Of a DNA stretch of 37,363 bases, positions 7,558-15,924 are shown piece after piece. Source of the stretch: DYQY01 sp964643725 (GTDB taxonomy: Bacteria > Margulisbacteria > Riflemargulisbacteria > GWF2-35-9 > DYQY01); the NCBI GenBank assembly GCA_964643725.1, contig CAZXTL010000020.1, forward strand, positions 1 to 37,363, read 5' to 3'. How positions within the stretch are numbered: the stretch's first letter is position 1; each line of letters opens with the position of its first letter. A program made the translations under genes and the position numbers. A model generated the notes under the pieces. It did no database searches, had not been told where the DNA came from, and worked only from the letters and a program-made list of their open reading frames with translations.

Positions 7558-8871
7558 TTAAATTCCTACCGCTGCTTTTAACATAGATATTTCTTGCTCA
7601 TATACATACTTTTCTTCTACTTCCTGAGTAACGAAAGACAGTATTCCGCTCATCTTCCTAATGGACTCATCAATTTTAGGGTTGCTGCCAGGAGCGTATG
7701 CGCCAATATTAATAAGGTCCTCAGCATCACGATGCACTGCCATTAGCTCTCGCAATCTGTAGTTAGCCTTCATGTGTTCCTTGGTTACGACATCTGGCAT
7801 AACTCTGCTTATGCTACCTAAAACATCTATTGCTGGCCAAATATTCTTAGTTGCAATCTTTCTTTCTAAAACAATGTGCCCATCTAAAATACTCCTCGAG
7901 GCATCAGCTATCGGCTCGTTCATATCATCCGAATCTACTAACACAGTATAAATACCTGTAATACTCCCCTTATCGCTAGTCCCTGCTCTCTCCAAGAACT
8001 TAGGTAGCATAGCAAATACTGAAGGAGGATAACCTTTTGTAGTTGGTGGCTCGCCGATAGTAAGGCCTACTTCTCTCTGAGCCATGGCAAAACGAGTTAT
8101 AGAATCCATCATTAATAATACGTCTTTACCTTGATCTCGGAAAAATTCAGCGATCGCTGTTGCAGTAAGTACAGCTTTAATTCTTATTAATGCTGGTTGA
8201 TCTGACGTAGCAACAACAACTACTGACCTTTTCAAGCCCTCTTCACCCAAAGATTCCTCTATAAAGTCACGAACCTCCCGGCCTCGCTCACCTACCAAGG
8301 CAATTACATTAATATCTGCTTCAGTGTTCCTAGCTATCATACCCAATAGGGTCGACTTACCGACACCTGAGCCAGCAAATATTCCTATTCTTTGTCCTCT
8401 ACCTAAGGTCAAACAACCATCTATTGCTTTAATACCAACACCTAATGGTTTCGTGATTCTGTCTCTTAATAAAGGATTCGGTGGTTGAGCATAAACCGGG
8501 ACTCGCTTTGAAACATTTATGTCACCCTTACCGTCTATTGGTTCACCTAATCCACTTAGCACCCTACCTAATAAACTGTTGCTAACTGGAACTGTAAGAC
8601 ATTTCCCGGCTGATTCGACTAAATCACCAGCACTTATGCCTTCCATCTCTCCTAGTGGCATCAAAAGAACCTTCCCATTACCAAAACCAACAACTTCTGA
8701 ACGAATAGTAGTGCCGGCTTTATTGTGTATCAAACAAACCGTACCAATAGGTGCCATCGGACCAGTAGCAGCAATTACTAATCCAGAAATATCCTTAACT
8801 GTACCCTTAATAATTATAGGATTTATGTCTGCTAATTTATCTATATATGGCTGTAAATCAATACTACTCAT
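7558..8871 (-). CDS. fliI: Flagellum-specific ATPase FliI
   Basis: Cytoplasmic ATPase of the flagellar type III export apparatus, related to F1 beta. At 437 residues it has the usual length. It shows Walker A AGSGVGKS (166-173), the ALVGERGREVRDFIEE motif that follows in FliI/YscN proteins, Walker B LLMMDSITRFAMAQREV, and GEPPTTKGYPPSVFAMLPKFLERAG. The N-terminal beta-barrel region is present. The ATG overlaps the end of fliH by eight bases, which fits the tight FliH-FliI partnership. Confidence 0.97.
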   Translation of the reverse strand: MSSIDLQPYIDKLADINPIIIKGTVKDISGLVIAATGPMAPIGTVCLIHNKAGTTIRSEVVGFGNGKVLLMPLGEMEGISAGDLVESAGKCLTVPVSNSLLGRVLSGLGEPIDGKGDINVSKRVPVYAQPPNPLLRDRITKPLGVGIKAIDGCLTLGRGQRIGIFAGSGVGKSTLLGMIARNTEADINVIALVGERGREVRDFIEESLGEEGLKRSVVVVATSDQPALIRIKAVLTATAIAEFFRDQGKDVLLMMDSITRFAMAQREVGLTIGEPPTTKGYPPSVFAMLPKFLERAGTSDKGSITGIYTVLVDSDDMNEPIADASRSILDGHIVLERKIATKNIWPAIDVLGSISRVMPDVVTKEHMKANYRLRELMAVHRDAEDLINIGAYAPGSNPKIDESIRKMSGILSFVTQEVEEKYVYEQEISMLKAAVGI

Positions 8872-9562
8872 TTAAGATCTTTTTCTCTAACTGAGAAAAA
8901 ATAGAGTTTATGCTGGCATCCATGAATCCGGTATCCATAGATATACCTACACCGCAATCATCAATATTGGAATCTTTCTGAATACCAAAATCCGCAACAC
9001 CAAGATATTCTGCAAGTTCTTCTTTATGCTTATTTATTCTTGCAAACTGTTTTGGATTAATCTTAATAGTTACACTTTCCTTGACGCTAACGTTATCAAA
9101 AAGACTCTTAATAAATCCCAAGAACGCTTCGGTATCATTCTGGAAAGTTGTTCTTGTTATTTTCTCCGCAATAGCAATCGAAAACATTACAATCTGTTTC
9201 TCTACATCCTGTAACAACTGTTCTGTAGCTTCCCCTGACTTAAGTCTAATTTGTTCTAGTTCAGAAATAAGTCCTTGAACCTTCTCAGAAAATTCCTTCT
9301 TGCCTACATCAAAGCCTTCTTGATAGCCTTTCTGCTTTATTTCATCCATTTGATTTTGGATTTCCTGTTTTCTCTGCTCTACATGCTCTTCAGCCTTAAG
9401 CATCATTTCATCTTCTTTTTCCTTAATAATAAGAGCTAGCTTTTCTCCTTCTTGAAGCATTTGAACAACCATCTCTTCGGTAAAATAAGAAGCCAAAACC
9501 GGAGCTACTGAGTATAAATTCCGCGCAACGGCGTCTTCTGCTTTAATTATCTTTGATGTCAT
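8864..9562 (-). CDS. fliH: Flagellar assembly protein FliH
   Basis: FliH binds and regulates FliI and docks it at the C-ring. The 232-residue protein has a charged, coiled-coil middle (about 50-120) including a GYQEGFDVGKKEF segment (about 99-111), followed by a C-terminal domain related to the F-type ATPase peripheral stalk, with the conserved DxGxxI-type end DDCGVGISMDTGFMDASI. Sequence conservation is weak in this family, but both flanks (fliG, fliI) confirm the call. The start shares one base with the fliG stop (TAATG), giving translational coupling. Confidence 0.9.
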   Translation of the reverse strand: MTSKIIKAEDAVARNLYSVAPVLASYFTEEMVVQMLQEGEKLALIIKEKEDEMMLKAEEHVEQRKQEIQNQMDEIKQKGYQEGFDVGKKEFSEKVQGLISELEQIRLKSGEATEQLLQDVEKQIVMFSIAIAEKITRTTFQNDTEAFLGFIKSLFDNVSVKESVTIKINPKQFARINKHKEELAEYLGVADFGIQKDSNIDDCGVGISMDTGFMDASINSIFSQLEKKILNE

Positions 9563-10581
9563 TATACAAACTCTTCTGCGTCGTCACCGCCTCTAGAAAT
9601 GAAGATTTCTCCTGCTTCCTCTAGATTTCTAACTATATTGACGACTTTCCTCTGTACCTCTTCAACTTCTTTGACCCTAACTGGTCCCATAAACTCCATC
9701 TCTTCTTTTAGTGTCTCTACCGCTCTATCTGATAAATTCTTAAATATCTTTGCTTTTAAAACTTCACTAGCAGTCTTCAAGGCAATTGGCAGATCTTTCA
9801 TGTCAACTTCCTGAAGCAATCGTTGCATCTGCTTATCTTCAAACTCAGTAATATCTTCAAAAACAAACATCAAATCTTTTACCTGTACTGACAACTGAGG
9901 ATCAACTTCTTCTAAATACTCCAAAATCTTTTTTTCTGTTGTCTTATCGACACTGTTAATTACATCCGCCAAATTATTAACGCCACCCTGAGTAGAAAAA
10001 TCTTGATTTGACATTACTGAAGATATCTTTGCCGTAAGCACATTTTCAATTTGTCTTACAATATTTGGAGGTGTCTGGTCCATAACAGCTATCCTTCTTG
10101 CCACCTCTGGCTGAATATCTTCTGGCAATAACGACAATATTTGTCCAGCTTTTTTAGGACTCAAATATGCCAAAATCAAAGCTATTGTCTGTGGCTGTTC
10201 ATCTTGAATGAATCTTGTTACATTTTCTGGGTCTGCCTTATCTAAAAACTCAAAAGGAGTTAGCTGAAAGTCTTGTCTGAAATCTTTTAATGCATTAGAT
10301 GCCTTCTCTTTGCCTAAGACTTTTTCCATAAGATCTTTAGCATAATCAATACCTCCAAAACTTACATTTCCACCGGCATGTTTTGCCTCTCTTAAAAAAT
10401 CTTCGATAATTTTATCTTGCTCACTAGCTGAAACCTTTTGAATTCTAGCAATCTCCATAGTTAACTCTTCCACTTCTGATTCACTCAGCTGCTTTAGCGC
10501 TAAAACTATTTGTTCTTTCCTAAGAGATAAAAGTAGCGTTGCGGCTTTTTTCCTGCCGGTTGTTTGATCTATTATTGCCAT
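9562..10581 (-). CDS. fliG: Flagellar motor switch protein FliG
   Basis: C-ring protein that binds the MS ring (FliF) and carries the torque-generating helix that meets the stator. Length (339) is typical. The N-terminal domain begins with GRKKAATLLLSL; the middle domain carries DEQPQTIALILAYL, where the classic EHPQ reads EQPQ; the C-terminal domain has the charged torque helix SDRAVETLKEEMEFMGPVR near residues 285-305. It ends in an acidic tail. It lies five bases after fliF, in the usual order. Confidence 0.97.
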   Translation of the reverse strand: MAIIDQTTGRKKAATLLLSLRKEQIVLALKQLSESEVEELTMEIARIQKVSASEQDKIIEDFLREAKHAGGNVSFGGIDYAKDLMEKVLGKEKASNALKDFRQDFQLTPFEFLDKADPENVTRFIQDEQPQTIALILAYLSPKKAGQILSLLPEDIQPEVARRIAVMDQTPPNIVRQIENVLTAKISSVMSNQDFSTQGGVNNLADVINSVDKTTEKKILEYLEEVDPQLSVQVKDLMFVFEDITEFEDKQMQRLLQEVDMKDLPIALKTASEVLKAKIFKNLSDRAVETLKEEMEFMGPVRVKEVEEVQRKVVNIVRNLEEAGEIFISRGGDDAEEFV

Positions 10582-10586
10582 TTGGA

Positions 10587-12110
10587 CTACCCCTCACTAA
10601 GCCATTTCTTTAGAACTCGTGCAAAAACTTCAGGATTATCCCCAACAATCTCATCTAAGGATCTTCTCATGCTCGTTCTTCTTTCTTCCTGAGCAAAAAC
10701 TTCCTCATCAACACCGGCTCCTGGCATTGCGCTCCTACCTGCATCAGTAATATTAACACCCCAAGAACCTCCTGCTCCAGATATTGCCTGAAGCTTCTTT
10801 AATCTTGTATATGCATAAAACACAGTAAGCACTAGCAATAACCCTAATCCTACGTTCTTCAAAATATTCATTATCATTGCCGTTTGTCTTTGTTTAGCCA
10901 TTTCCTTCTTGGTAGTTTCCATACCGGTCTTATCAAAAGTTAAATTGCTTAAAGATATTGCATCACCTCTGGTGGCGTCTATCCCTGCAGCAGAGGATAT
11001 GGCTTCTCTTAAACTAGCACTCTGCTCTTCTGTTATTTGCCTATCAAGAATTACAGCAACAGAAACTTTCTCAATATATCCTGGTGCTTTAACAAATTTC
11101 TCTATCTTCTTAGAAACCTCATAATTGGTTGTCTCATCAGTCTTTGCATAATTTGACTTATCTAAATTAGAAGCTATGTTGGCAGGATTAGAAGCATTGT
11201 TGCCATCAAAAGACTCTTCCATAGTTCTTGCACTTCTTAGGATAGGATCATCCGCAGGCATAAATATCTCGCTCTCGGATTCCAATTTATCGAAATTCAT
11301 TCTTACATTAACTCTTACTACTGAAGAATTACTACCAAATATTTGAGTAAGCATGCTTGCAATTCTGCTTTCTAAAGCTCCCTCATACTGCTTTTGCACA
11401 TTCATTTGTCTCATACTAAGGCCAGAATCAATTAACCCATCATCTTCATAAACATAAAGCACATTACTATTTGTATCAACTATCGTAATGTCTTTAGGCG
11501 AAAGTCCTTTAACAGAACTAGCAACCAAGTGCACTATCCCATTTATCTGTCCTTGCGAAAGTGTTCCTCCTACAATATCTAGCACCAAAGAAGCGGTTGT
11601 TTTTTCCTTATCACTTACAAAAACAGACTCTTCTGGCATAACTAAGTGAACTCTTGCCGCACGTATCTGAGAGATACTAGTAATAGTTTTAGCTAGCTCT
11701 GACTCCAACGCTCTTTGATAATTAACCTTCTGCGTAAACTCGGTGACTCCCAATTTAAATTGGTCAAATAACTCATAGCCACTTGCTGTCCCCTTAGGAA
11801 TTCCCTCTGTTGCGAGCTCTACGCGTAATGACCTCACAAGCTTTGATGGAACCATGATTGAAGAGCCATTCGGGCCTATCTTATATGGAATATTTTTTTC
11901 ATCTAATTTCTTAACTACTTCTCCTGTGCTTTCTTCTGCTAATCCTGCATACAAAGTAACAAAATCAGGTCTAGTTCCCCATATGCCGATGCCTATAAAA
12001 GAAACAAAAATAATAACACCTAACATCAATAGCGTTATTCTCTGAGCAAAATTGAGCTGATTTAAAAGTACTTTTAACTGCTCATAAAATCTTTTAATAA
12101 TTTCTGACAT
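10587..12110 (-). CDS. fliF: Flagellar MS-ring protein FliF
   Basis: Forms the MS ring in the inner membrane and the base of the export gate. The 507-residue protein has TM1 (about 25-46, LLMLGVIIFVSFIGIGIW), the ring-building motifs with KLDEKNIPYKIGPNGSSIMVP, TEFTQKVNYQRALE and RAARVHLVMPEESVF, a long periplasmic region, TM2 (about 417-436) and the cytoplasmic FliG-binding tail DNPEVFARVLKKWLSEG at the C-terminus. flgC ends three bases upstream. FliE, which normally lies here and joins the MS ring to the rod, is absent. Confidence 0.97.
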   Translation of the reverse strand: MSEIIKRFYEQLKVLLNQLNFAQRITLLMLGVIIFVSFIGIGIWGTRPDFVTLYAGLAEESTGEVVKKLDEKNIPYKIGPNGSSIMVPSKLVRSLRVELATEGIPKGTASGYELFDQFKLGVTEFTQKVNYQRALESELAKTITSISQIRAARVHLVMPEESVFVSDKEKTTASLVLDIVGGTLSQGQINGIVHLVASSVKGLSPKDITIVDTNSNVLYVYEDDGLIDSGLSMRQMNVQKQYEGALESRIASMLTQIFGSNSSVVRVNVRMNFDKLESESEIFMPADDPILRSARTMEESFDGNNASNPANIASNLDKSNYAKTDETTNYEVSKKIEKFVKAPGYIEKVSVAVILDRQITEEQSASLREAISSAAGIDATRGDAISLSNLTFDKTGMETTKKEMAKQRQTAMIMNILKNVGLGLLLVLTVFYAYTRLKKLQAISGAGGSWGVNITDAGRSAMPGAGVDEEVFAQEERRTSMRRSLDEIVGDNPEVFARVLKKWLSEG

Positions 12111-12113
12111 TTA

Positions 12114-12545
12114 CTAACTTCCTATCTGCAATGCCTTTTGAGCCATAGCTTTAGATGTATTAAAGACTGCAACATTTGCTTCATAAGCTCTTGAGGCATC
12201 CATCATCCTGACCATCTCCATCGTTTGGCTAATATTAGGCTTCTTTATGTATCCCTTATCATCTGCTAAAGGATGCGTAGGATCATAAAATAAAATTGGC
12301 GGAGACTCATCTTTTTGAATTGATGAAACCTTAACCTCACTATACATGTTTTTACCTAACATTGACGAAAAAGAAAACTCACCAGTTTGCTTTGAAGTAA
12401 TAATTGGTATCTTTCTTTGATATGGACCGCCTTCTTCTGTTTCTAATGTATTAATATTTGCCAAATTTTCGGCAATTATATCCATAATTTCTCTTTGGGT
12501 ACTCATACCACTACTTATGACAGCAGCCGAACCAAAAAAGCTCAT
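12114..12545 (-). CDS. flgC: Flagellar basal-body rod protein FlgC
   Basis: Proximal rod subunit exported by the flagellar system. The 143-residue protein has the N-terminal rod motif (ENLANINTLETEEGGPYQRKIP, about 28-49) and the paired C-terminal helix QTMEMVRMMDASRAYEANVAVFN characteristic of FlgC. The length matches the family. It follows flgB by 13 bases and is followed directly by fliF. Confidence 0.95.
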   Translation of the reverse strand: MSFFGSAAVISSGMSTQREIMDIIAENLANINTLETEEGGPYQRKIPIITSKQTGEFSFSSMLGKNMYSEVKVSSIQKDESPPILFYDPTHPLADDKGYIKKPNISQTMEMVRMMDASRAYEANVAVFNTSKAMAQKALQIGS

Positions 12546-12558
12546 ATTTTACCCCCCA

Positions 12559-12957
12559 CTACATCACTCTTTCTGAAATAATAGAATTCCAGGTTGCAAA
12601 TTTCCTACTTGTAAAAGTAGACAACGCATCAAAATAAGCATTGTTTGTTGCCATATTAACCATCTCTTTATCTAAATCTACATTGTTTCCTTGAGAATTA
12701 ATTGCTGTAATATTATCTCTTCTAATTATTGCTTGCATCTGATCAGGATTAAAATTAAAGGGCATGTGATTCATGTGAGTCGTATTAACATCTAAAGTGT
12801 TTCCTATAAGTCTAGTTAATCCACTCCTGAAATCAACATCTTTCCTTCTATATCCAGGTGTAGATATATTTGAAATATTTTCGGCTACCAATCCTTGCTG
12901 AATAGCAGATAATGACAACCCCTGTTTAAAAACTTCTATACCCATATCAAAAAGCAT
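12559..12957 (-). CDS. flgB: Flagellar basal-body rod protein FlgB
   Basis: Proximal rod subunit and first gene of the flagellar operon. The 132-residue protein has the rod N-terminal motif LVAENISNISTPGYRRKDVDF (about 23-43) and a C-terminal helix with EMVNMATNNAYFDALSTF, typical of FlgB. The ATG is six bases downstream of a near-consensus -10, with no Shine-Dalgarno, so the operon mRNA is predicted to begin at this codon. A MerR-type regulator is encoded divergently 91 bases away. Confidence 0.93.
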   Translation of the reverse strand: MLFDMGIEVFKQGLSLSAIQQGLVAENISNISTPGYRRKDVDFRSGLTRLIGNTLDVNTTHMNHMPFNFNPDQMQAIIRRDNITAINSQGNNVDLDKEMVNMATNNAYFDALSTFTSRKFATWNSIISERVM

Positions 12958-12963
12958 GATTCA

Positions 12964-12992
12964 ATAATAGCAACGCCATAAACGAGTGTCAA
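12964..12992 (-). promoter_or_regulatory. Leaderless sigma70-type promoter of the flagellar operon
   Basis: Read on the minus strand: consensus TTGACA (12992-12987), exactly 17 bases, TATTAT (12969-12964), six bases, then the flgB ATG. It has no resemblance to the sigma28 or sigma54 promoters common for flagellar genes. Confidence 0.85.
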
Positions 12993-13036
12993 TAAATTCA
13001 TAGTTTTACTTAGCGTTCTTCAAACATTTTTTGTGT

Positions 13037-13042
13037 TATAAT
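13037..13042 (+). promoter_or_regulatory. -10 box of a leaderless promoter for the MerR-type gene
   Basis: Perfect TATAAT, with the start codon six bases later (ATG 13049). No good -35 is visible at 16-19 bases upstream (nearest is GTTCTT), so it may need an activator, possibly the gene's own product. Confidence 0.65.
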
Positions 13043-13048
13043 ATAAAT

Positions 13049-13747
13049 ATGTCAAATCAACACCAAAGCAAGGAAGTTTGCTCAGAAACTGGATGCACGC
13101 ACAGACAACTTCAATATTGGGAAAAAAAGGGCTACATTAAGCCAGATAAAGGACAAAGAAACGTCAGGCTGTATACTGAAAATGATCTAAAAGTTATCAA
13201 GCAGATGGTTGGCCTTAAAAAAAGAGGTAATTCTCTAGGTGAAGCTTTTATTAGAAGCAGTTCTTATGTTAAACCAACATCTACAGTTCAAAGCAATAAT
13301 AAATTCCTTTTCTTAAAAGAAACCGAAGAAAAATACCTTGCAGAGAACGAAGAACTCTTAAACACACTTTTTCATATTCAAGAAACGGAAGCATCTATAC
13401 CTGGGTATCCATATTCTGTATATAATGAAGAAAATATTTTAAAACTTAAAGAACTACAAGATAAGGCTCAAAAAATAAAGCAACAAAAGAACGAAACCTG
13501 GGAAAAAATACTTATTATTCTTAAATCTGACCCCAGTATGATTAAAAAAGCTCAAAGCAGTATCAATAAACCACCAACGATAAATAAATATACCGTTGAT
13601 CAATTAATTCTATTATGGATAAAAAAGAATGGCACGTATGATAGTCTCCCTAAAATCAGAGAAAACTACCTAGACCGAATAAAAAATGGTGAATCTATTG
13701 ATGCGCTTGTTCAAGAATTAGAAATTCAACCAGAAAAATCCAGATAA
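13049..13747 (+). CDS. MerR-type transcriptional regulator
   Basis: A DNA-binding regulator with an N-terminal MerR winged helix: EVCSETGCTHRQLQYWEKKG (about 9-28) is the helix-turn-helix and first wing, followed by VRLYTENDLKVIKQMVGLKKRG. The remaining residues (to 232) hold a coiled coil and a helical C-terminal part with no cysteine-rich metal site and no drug-binding domain I recognise. The chosen ATG follows a TATAAT box by six bases; an in-frame TTG at 13031 would place that box inside the gene and is rejected. It lies divergent to the flagellar operon, so it is a candidate regulator of flgB, which is inference only. The 3' end overlaps the next convergent gene by 22 bases. Confidence 0.8.
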   Translation: MSNQHQSKEVCSETGCTHRQLQYWEKKGYIKPDKGQRNVRLYTENDLKVIKQMVGLKKRGNSLGEAFIRSSSYVKPTSTVQSNNKFLFLKETEEKYLAENEELLNTLFHIQETEASIPGYPYSVYNEENILKLKELQDKAQKIKQQKNETWEKILIILKSDPSMIKKAQSSINKPPTINKYTVDQLILLWIKKNGTYDSLPKIRENYLDRIKNGESIDALVQELEIQPEKSR

Positions 13748-14226
13748 GATTTATCTATTATTTTTTTGCTTTCTGGGGAATTATACATTCCTCCACCATA
13801 TTGCTTTTTAATCTTTTTCGTATTACCGATTTCTTTCAAGCGATCAGTGATTTCTGACATTCTCTCTTGTATACGCTTGGTTAACTCTTGTTCTGACCTT
13901 GATATCAAAGATATTGTTTCTATTATTTGAATGTCTTTATTCTTAATCTTCTCTACCTTATCTTCCTCTAACGAACCACCTGAACTAGCAAGGACAGCTA
14001 TTTCTTTTCTTATTGGCGACAACTCTTCTTCTATTGCAGTTATCTCATCCATCATCGTCCTTTTGGCTAACATCATTTCATTAAGAACATCCATTTTATC
14101 AACATTAGGTAGCAGAACTTTGATATGTCTTTGTAGGCTATCTAAAAAATTCTGATATACCCGCAGCTCCTTTGTTTGGAGAGCTTCTAATATACCAATC
14201 TTTGAAAACGTATTATCTATTGTCAT
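13726..14226 (-). CDS. Coiled-coil protein of unknown function, possibly FlgN-like
   Basis: 166 residues, almost entirely helical and charged, with heptad-like spacing (EMMLAKRTMMDEITAIEEEL, about 51-70) and a flexible C-terminal tail (QYGGGMYNSPESKK). Size, all-helical nature and a tail after the coil resemble flagellar export chaperones of the FlgN/FliT type, but I see no decisive motif. The ATG overlaps the stop of the upstream unknown gene (ATGA), so the two are translationally coupled and belong to the secG unit. Its 3' end overlaps the convergent MerR-type gene. Confidence 0.6.
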   Translation of the reverse strand: MTIDNTFSKIGILEALQTKELRVYQNFLDSLQRHIKVLLPNVDKMDVLNEMMLAKRTMMDEITAIEEELSPIRKEIAVLASSGGSLEEDKVEKIKNKDIQIIETISLISRSEQELTKRIQERMSEITDRLKEIGNTKKIKKQYGGGMYNSPESKKIIDKSYLDFSG

Positions 14227-14885
14227 TTTAAAAATCGCTTAAATCCTATCATTTTTAAATTTTCTATATTGAGCATCAACAAAGCAATATCTTTCAACTT
14301 ATCATTCTCAGAAATTATAACTTTTTTTATTACCTCTGTCTTGGTTGGTATTTCTCCTTTAAAGTTACTTTCAAGTTGCCAGTCTAGCTGTTTATTAACA
14401 AAATCATAAAAATATGGGGCACACTTTAACCCAGCAGGCAGTAAGCCCTTAAGCTCCTCTGGATTCTCATTAAACTCTCTTTTGCCCTTCTCACTCAAAT
14501 ACGGCATATAGTGATTGCCTGTTAGTTCGAACATAGCTGCATTAACCTGATTAAAAACGTTCATGTCTTGATCGTTACTATACTTCTCAAGCATGAGGAC
14601 ATACCCTTGATAGTCTCCTTCTATAAAATCATCTTTGCCTGCATCTAATAATACTGCCACATCGCTTAATGTTAAAATGACTTTACCAATAATAGGATCA
14701 CTGTCTGCTCTTAACGCTGGCATTGGTAAACCTTTATTTGTTTCAGAAATAACGTCTTTTGCTTTTAATTCCTTAAAGTTCTCTTTAAATTCTTTAGCAT
14801 ATTTCCCGTCTTGTATTCCTTGGTCGATAAAGGAGACAAGATCATGCCATAAAAAATCTAATTTGTTCTTTAATGTTAATTGCAT
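14223..14885 (-). CDS. Conserved-looking protein of unknown function
   Basis: I do not recognise this 220-residue protein. It has no signal peptide, no membrane segment and no clear enzymatic motif. It is mainly helical, with aromatic-rich patches (YGLMP-like stretches such as GNHYMPYLSEKGKREF near 118-133, and APYFYDFVNKQLDWQL near 151-166). The ATG has an AGGGGAG ribosome-binding site three bases upstream. It lies 32 bases after secG and overlaps the next gene by four bases, so the three form one unit. Nothing in the context fixes a role. Confidence 0.65.
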   Translation of the reverse strand: MQLTLKNKLDFLWHDLVSFIDQGIQDGKYAKEFKENFKELKAKDVISETNKGLPMPALRADSDPIIGKVILTLSDVAVLLDAGKDDFIEGDYQGYVLMLEKYSNDQDMNVFNQVNAAMFELTGNHYMPYLSEKGKREFNENPEELKGLLPAGLKCAPYFYDFVNKQLDWQLESNFKGEIPTKTEVIKKVIISENDKLKDIALLMLNIENLKMIGFKRFLK

Positions 14886-14917
14886 AAACTCCCCTATATC
14901 CTTAATATAAATATTTT

Positions 14918-15133
14918 CTATAATATACTAATTATAAAAGCAGAACCTAGAAACATTGTTGCGAAAATAGCTGTTACTCTATTTAACCCATTTTCAAGCC
15001 CTTTCGAACTGGAGAACATTCTTGCAGTAGTCCCGATTGAGCCAAGACCTTCACCTTTAGCAGAATGCAATAAAACCATTACAATTAATGCTAAGGCTGA
15101 AACAAGTTGTATTAAAATTAAAAAAGTTTTCAT
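14918..15133 (-). CDS. secG: Preprotein translocase subunit SecG
   Basis: Small inner-membrane subunit of the SecYEG channel. The 71-residue protein has the SecG layout: TM1 (LILIQLVSALALIVMVLLH, about 5-23), the cytoplasmic loop with GEGLGSIGTTARMFSSSKG (about 28-46) and TM2 (about 53-70). A good Shine-Dalgarno (AGAGGAGA) precedes the ATG. First gene of a three-gene unit and divergent from the HAD phosphatase gene. It lacks the long C-terminal tail of some homologues. Confidence 0.92.
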   Translation of the reverse strand: MKTFLILIQLVSALALIVMVLLHSAKGEGLGSIGTTARMFSSSKGLENGLNRVTAIFATMFLGSAFIISIL

Positions 15134-15207
15134 AAACGTCTCCTCTTACATATTGAATTATTATGTTACATAGTACACTATTTCTTGCAAAAACTGAATG
15201 TATTTTC

Positions 15208-15236
15208 TTGATTTGAACCACAACATGACATACAAT
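15208..15236 (+). promoter_or_regulatory. Leaderless promoter of the HAD phosphatase gene
   Basis: TTGATT (15208-15213), exactly 17 bases, TACAAT (15231-15236), then seven bases to the GTG start at 15244. No Shine-Dalgarno. Confidence 0.75.
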
Positions 15237-15243
15237 TTACAAT

Positions 15244-15924
15244 GTGCAACGAAAAAAAGCTATTTTCTCGGACATAGACAAAACTCTCATTCCTAATGGA
15301 TCGTTAAATTTGCTTGTCCAACATTTATATAAAAAAAAGCTAATTCCTTTGAGTCTTATACTTAGGGTTCTTTATTGGTACTTGCTTTACAAAATGAACT
15401 GGATAAAAGATTTTAGTAAGGTTATCGCAAAATCAAGTCAGTTACTTACTCCCTTACTTACAGACTATAGCGTTTCAGAACTTGATACGCTTATTAAAGA
15501 TTGGTTCAATAAAGACATTACTAAAATTATTTATCCTGAACTTGAAGAAAGAATTCGAAAACTTCACGGACAAGGATATGAAATATATTTTGTTACTTCA
15601 ACAATAGAGCCAATAGCTAAACGTTTTCAGGAATACTTTGGATTTGGCAAAATAGTAGCAACTGAGCTTAAAGAAGAAAAAGGTCATTACTCGACCTACC
15701 CAGATGGCAAACCTTGCCATGGACAAGAGAAATCTGACAGGATTATGGAATTAGCTTCATCTGACAAACTAGACCTTGCGAATAGCATTGCTTTCTCGGA
15801 TCATATTTCTGATTTATATATGCTAAAAATAGTAGGCCATCCTGTAGTGGTGAATCCTAAACCATTACTTAAAATGATTGCGAAAAAAAATAAATGGGAA
15901 ATTATAACTCCGAGATTATCCTAA
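15244..15924 (+). CDS. HAD-superfamily phosphatase, subfamily IB type
   Basis: Predicted phosphomonoesterase of the SerB-like HAD-IB group; the substrate is unknown. The 226-residue protein shows motif I FSDIDKTL with nucleophile D10 and acid D12, a helical cap (about 20-90), motif II VTST, the motif III lysine in GQEKSDR and motif IV AFSDHISDLYML, where the first acidic position of the usual GDS reads SD. The GTG start is chosen because family members begin just before motif I and because the promoter places the transcription start at that codon. The end overlaps the convergent Fis-like gene by nine bases. Confidence 0.85.
   Translation: MQRKKAIFSDIDKTLIPNGSLNLLVQHLYKKKLIPLSLILRVLYWYLLYKMNWIKDFSKVIAKSSQLLTPLLTDYSVSELDTLIKDWFNKDITKIIYPELEERIRKLHGQGYEIYFVTSTIEPIAKRFQEYFGFGKIVATELKEEKGHYSTYPDGKPCHGQEKSDRIMELASSDKLDLANSIAFSDHISDLYMLKIVGHPVVVNPKPLLKMIAKKNKWEIITPRLS

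Noticed and set aside
8519..8875. 118-codon plus-strand frame opposite fliI
   Set aside because: It lies wholly inside a highly conserved gene on the other strand and has no family resemblance.
13031..13048. TTG start for the MerR-type gene
   Set aside because: It would put the TATAAT box within the coding sequence; ATG 13049 gives a normal MerR N-terminus.
14635..15173. Two plus-strand frames opposite secG and its neighbour
   Set aside because: Both are antisense to better-supported genes with Shine-Dalgarno sites.
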